The translations under genes were made by a program, and so were the position numbers. The notes under the pieces are model-generated. The model ran no database searches. It was given only the letters and a program-made list of their open reading frames with translations, and was not told the origin of the DNA. From assembly GCA_946886405.1 (NCBI GenBank), contig CAMPIO010000006.1, forward strand, positions 5,849 through 69,848: a DNA stretch of 64,000 nucleotides, in the 5' to 3' direction. Source of the stretch: an uncultured Pseudoxanthomonas sp. (lineage in GTDB: Bacteria > Pseudomonadota > Gammaproteobacteria > Xanthomonadales > Xanthomonadaceae). This document shows positions 63,863-64,000 of this stretch, piece by piece (position 1 is the first letter of the stretch; every line of letters begins with the position of its first letter).

Positions 63863-64000
63863 TCAGGCTGCGGCGTCCTTCAGCTTCTTCAGCGGACGGA
63901 CCTTGACCTTCACCGTGGCGGGCTTGGCGGCGAACCACTGCTCTTCCTTGGTGAACGGGTTGATGCCCTTGCGCTTCGGCTTGGCCGGCACGTTGACGGC
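63863..64000 (-). CDS. HU/IHF-like DNA-binding protein, 3' part
   Basis: Only the last 45 residues are in the window; the start lies beyond base 64000. The visible end reads KRKGINPFTKEEQWFAAKPA, then TVKVKVRPLKKLKDAAA. This resembles the C-terminal part of HU-related proteins found in Proteobacteria (GINPFTKE followed by KVRPLK.LK), where it forms the beta-arm and last helix. It is likely a nucleoid-associated protein. Full assignment needs the N-terminus. Confidence 0.8.
   Translation of the reverse strand, partial: AVNVPAKPKRKGINPFTKEEQWFAAKPATVKVKVRPLKKLKDAAA

Overview
The window is a GC-rich chromosomal segment with tightly packed genes. Its gene order (kdsD-kdsC-lptC-lptA-lptB-rpoN-hpf-hprK-rapZ-PTS-mgtE; sufR-like-sufBCDS; DUF2066-perM-hda; xanB; amgK-murU), many TonB-dependent functions and GTAG-type palindromic repeats point to the family Xanthomonadaceae (Pseudoxanthomonas/Stenotrophomonas/Xanthomonas group). 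I saw no phage, plasmid, insertion sequence, CRISPR array, rRNA or tRNA. No gene-free stretch exceeds 300 bases; the longest (about 240-285 bases, at 12958-13215, 37352-37594 and 37934-38217) hold only untranslated leader or terminator-like sequence.

1-8000: a YqgE fragment, ruvX and pyrB on the plus strand. Then, on the minus strand, a GGDEF diguanylate cyclase, a zinc-ribbon protein, a lipoprotein hydrolase, an exported ATP-dependent DNA ligase (LigE type), a cold-shock/DUF1294 membrane protein and mgtE. 8000-18100: one long minus-strand block that couples LPS export and Kdo synthesis (kdsD, kdsC, lptCAB) to rpoN, hpf, hprK, rapZ and a regulatory PTS (EIIA-Man, HPr, EI) with no sugar permease. 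18100-27000: ibaG-type bolA, murA, an EF-hand-like membrane protein, twin DUF3108 proteins, purN/purM, then DUF2066-perM-hda. 27000-29300: a compact ECF sigma locus with a candidate membrane anti-sigma protein and two exported proteins sharing a previously unassigned C-terminal domain. 29300-38800: peptidoglycan recycling (murU/amgK), xanB, a CadC-like TPR regulator, a serine hydrolase, an M20 dipeptidase, a ComEA-like exported HhH protein and HutD.

38800-50300 is the most unusual part, an iron-responsive region. A five-gene operon (PepSY membrane protein, DUF2271, DUF4198, ApbE flavin transferase, membrane-anchored flavodoxin/FAD/NADPH reductase) sits behind a Fur-box-like palindrome. It neighbours two TonB-dependent receptors, each preceded by its own Fur-like box and a small exported protein, and a PiuC-type dioxygenase. 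The DUF2271 protein carries a DGVTGPT motif resembling an FMN-attachment site. I read this as a transmembrane electron-transfer chain (NADPH > FAD/FMN > PepSY > periplasmic flavinylated DUF2271) that could reduce imported ferric-siderophore.

50300-56600: Rieske ferredoxin, GNAT and the sufS-D-C-B operon under an Rrf2 regulator, with a mobile-looking palindromic repeat between sufB and sufC. 56600-64000: a monohaem cytochrome c lipoprotein, a SET-domain methyltransferase with a complete post-SET zinc motif, a CBM9/DUF5916 outer-membrane protein, two DUF1439 proteins, a Cdd1-like HhH protein, a DUF3861-like protein, an M23 peptidase, a DUF533/TerB protein and the end of an HU-like gene.
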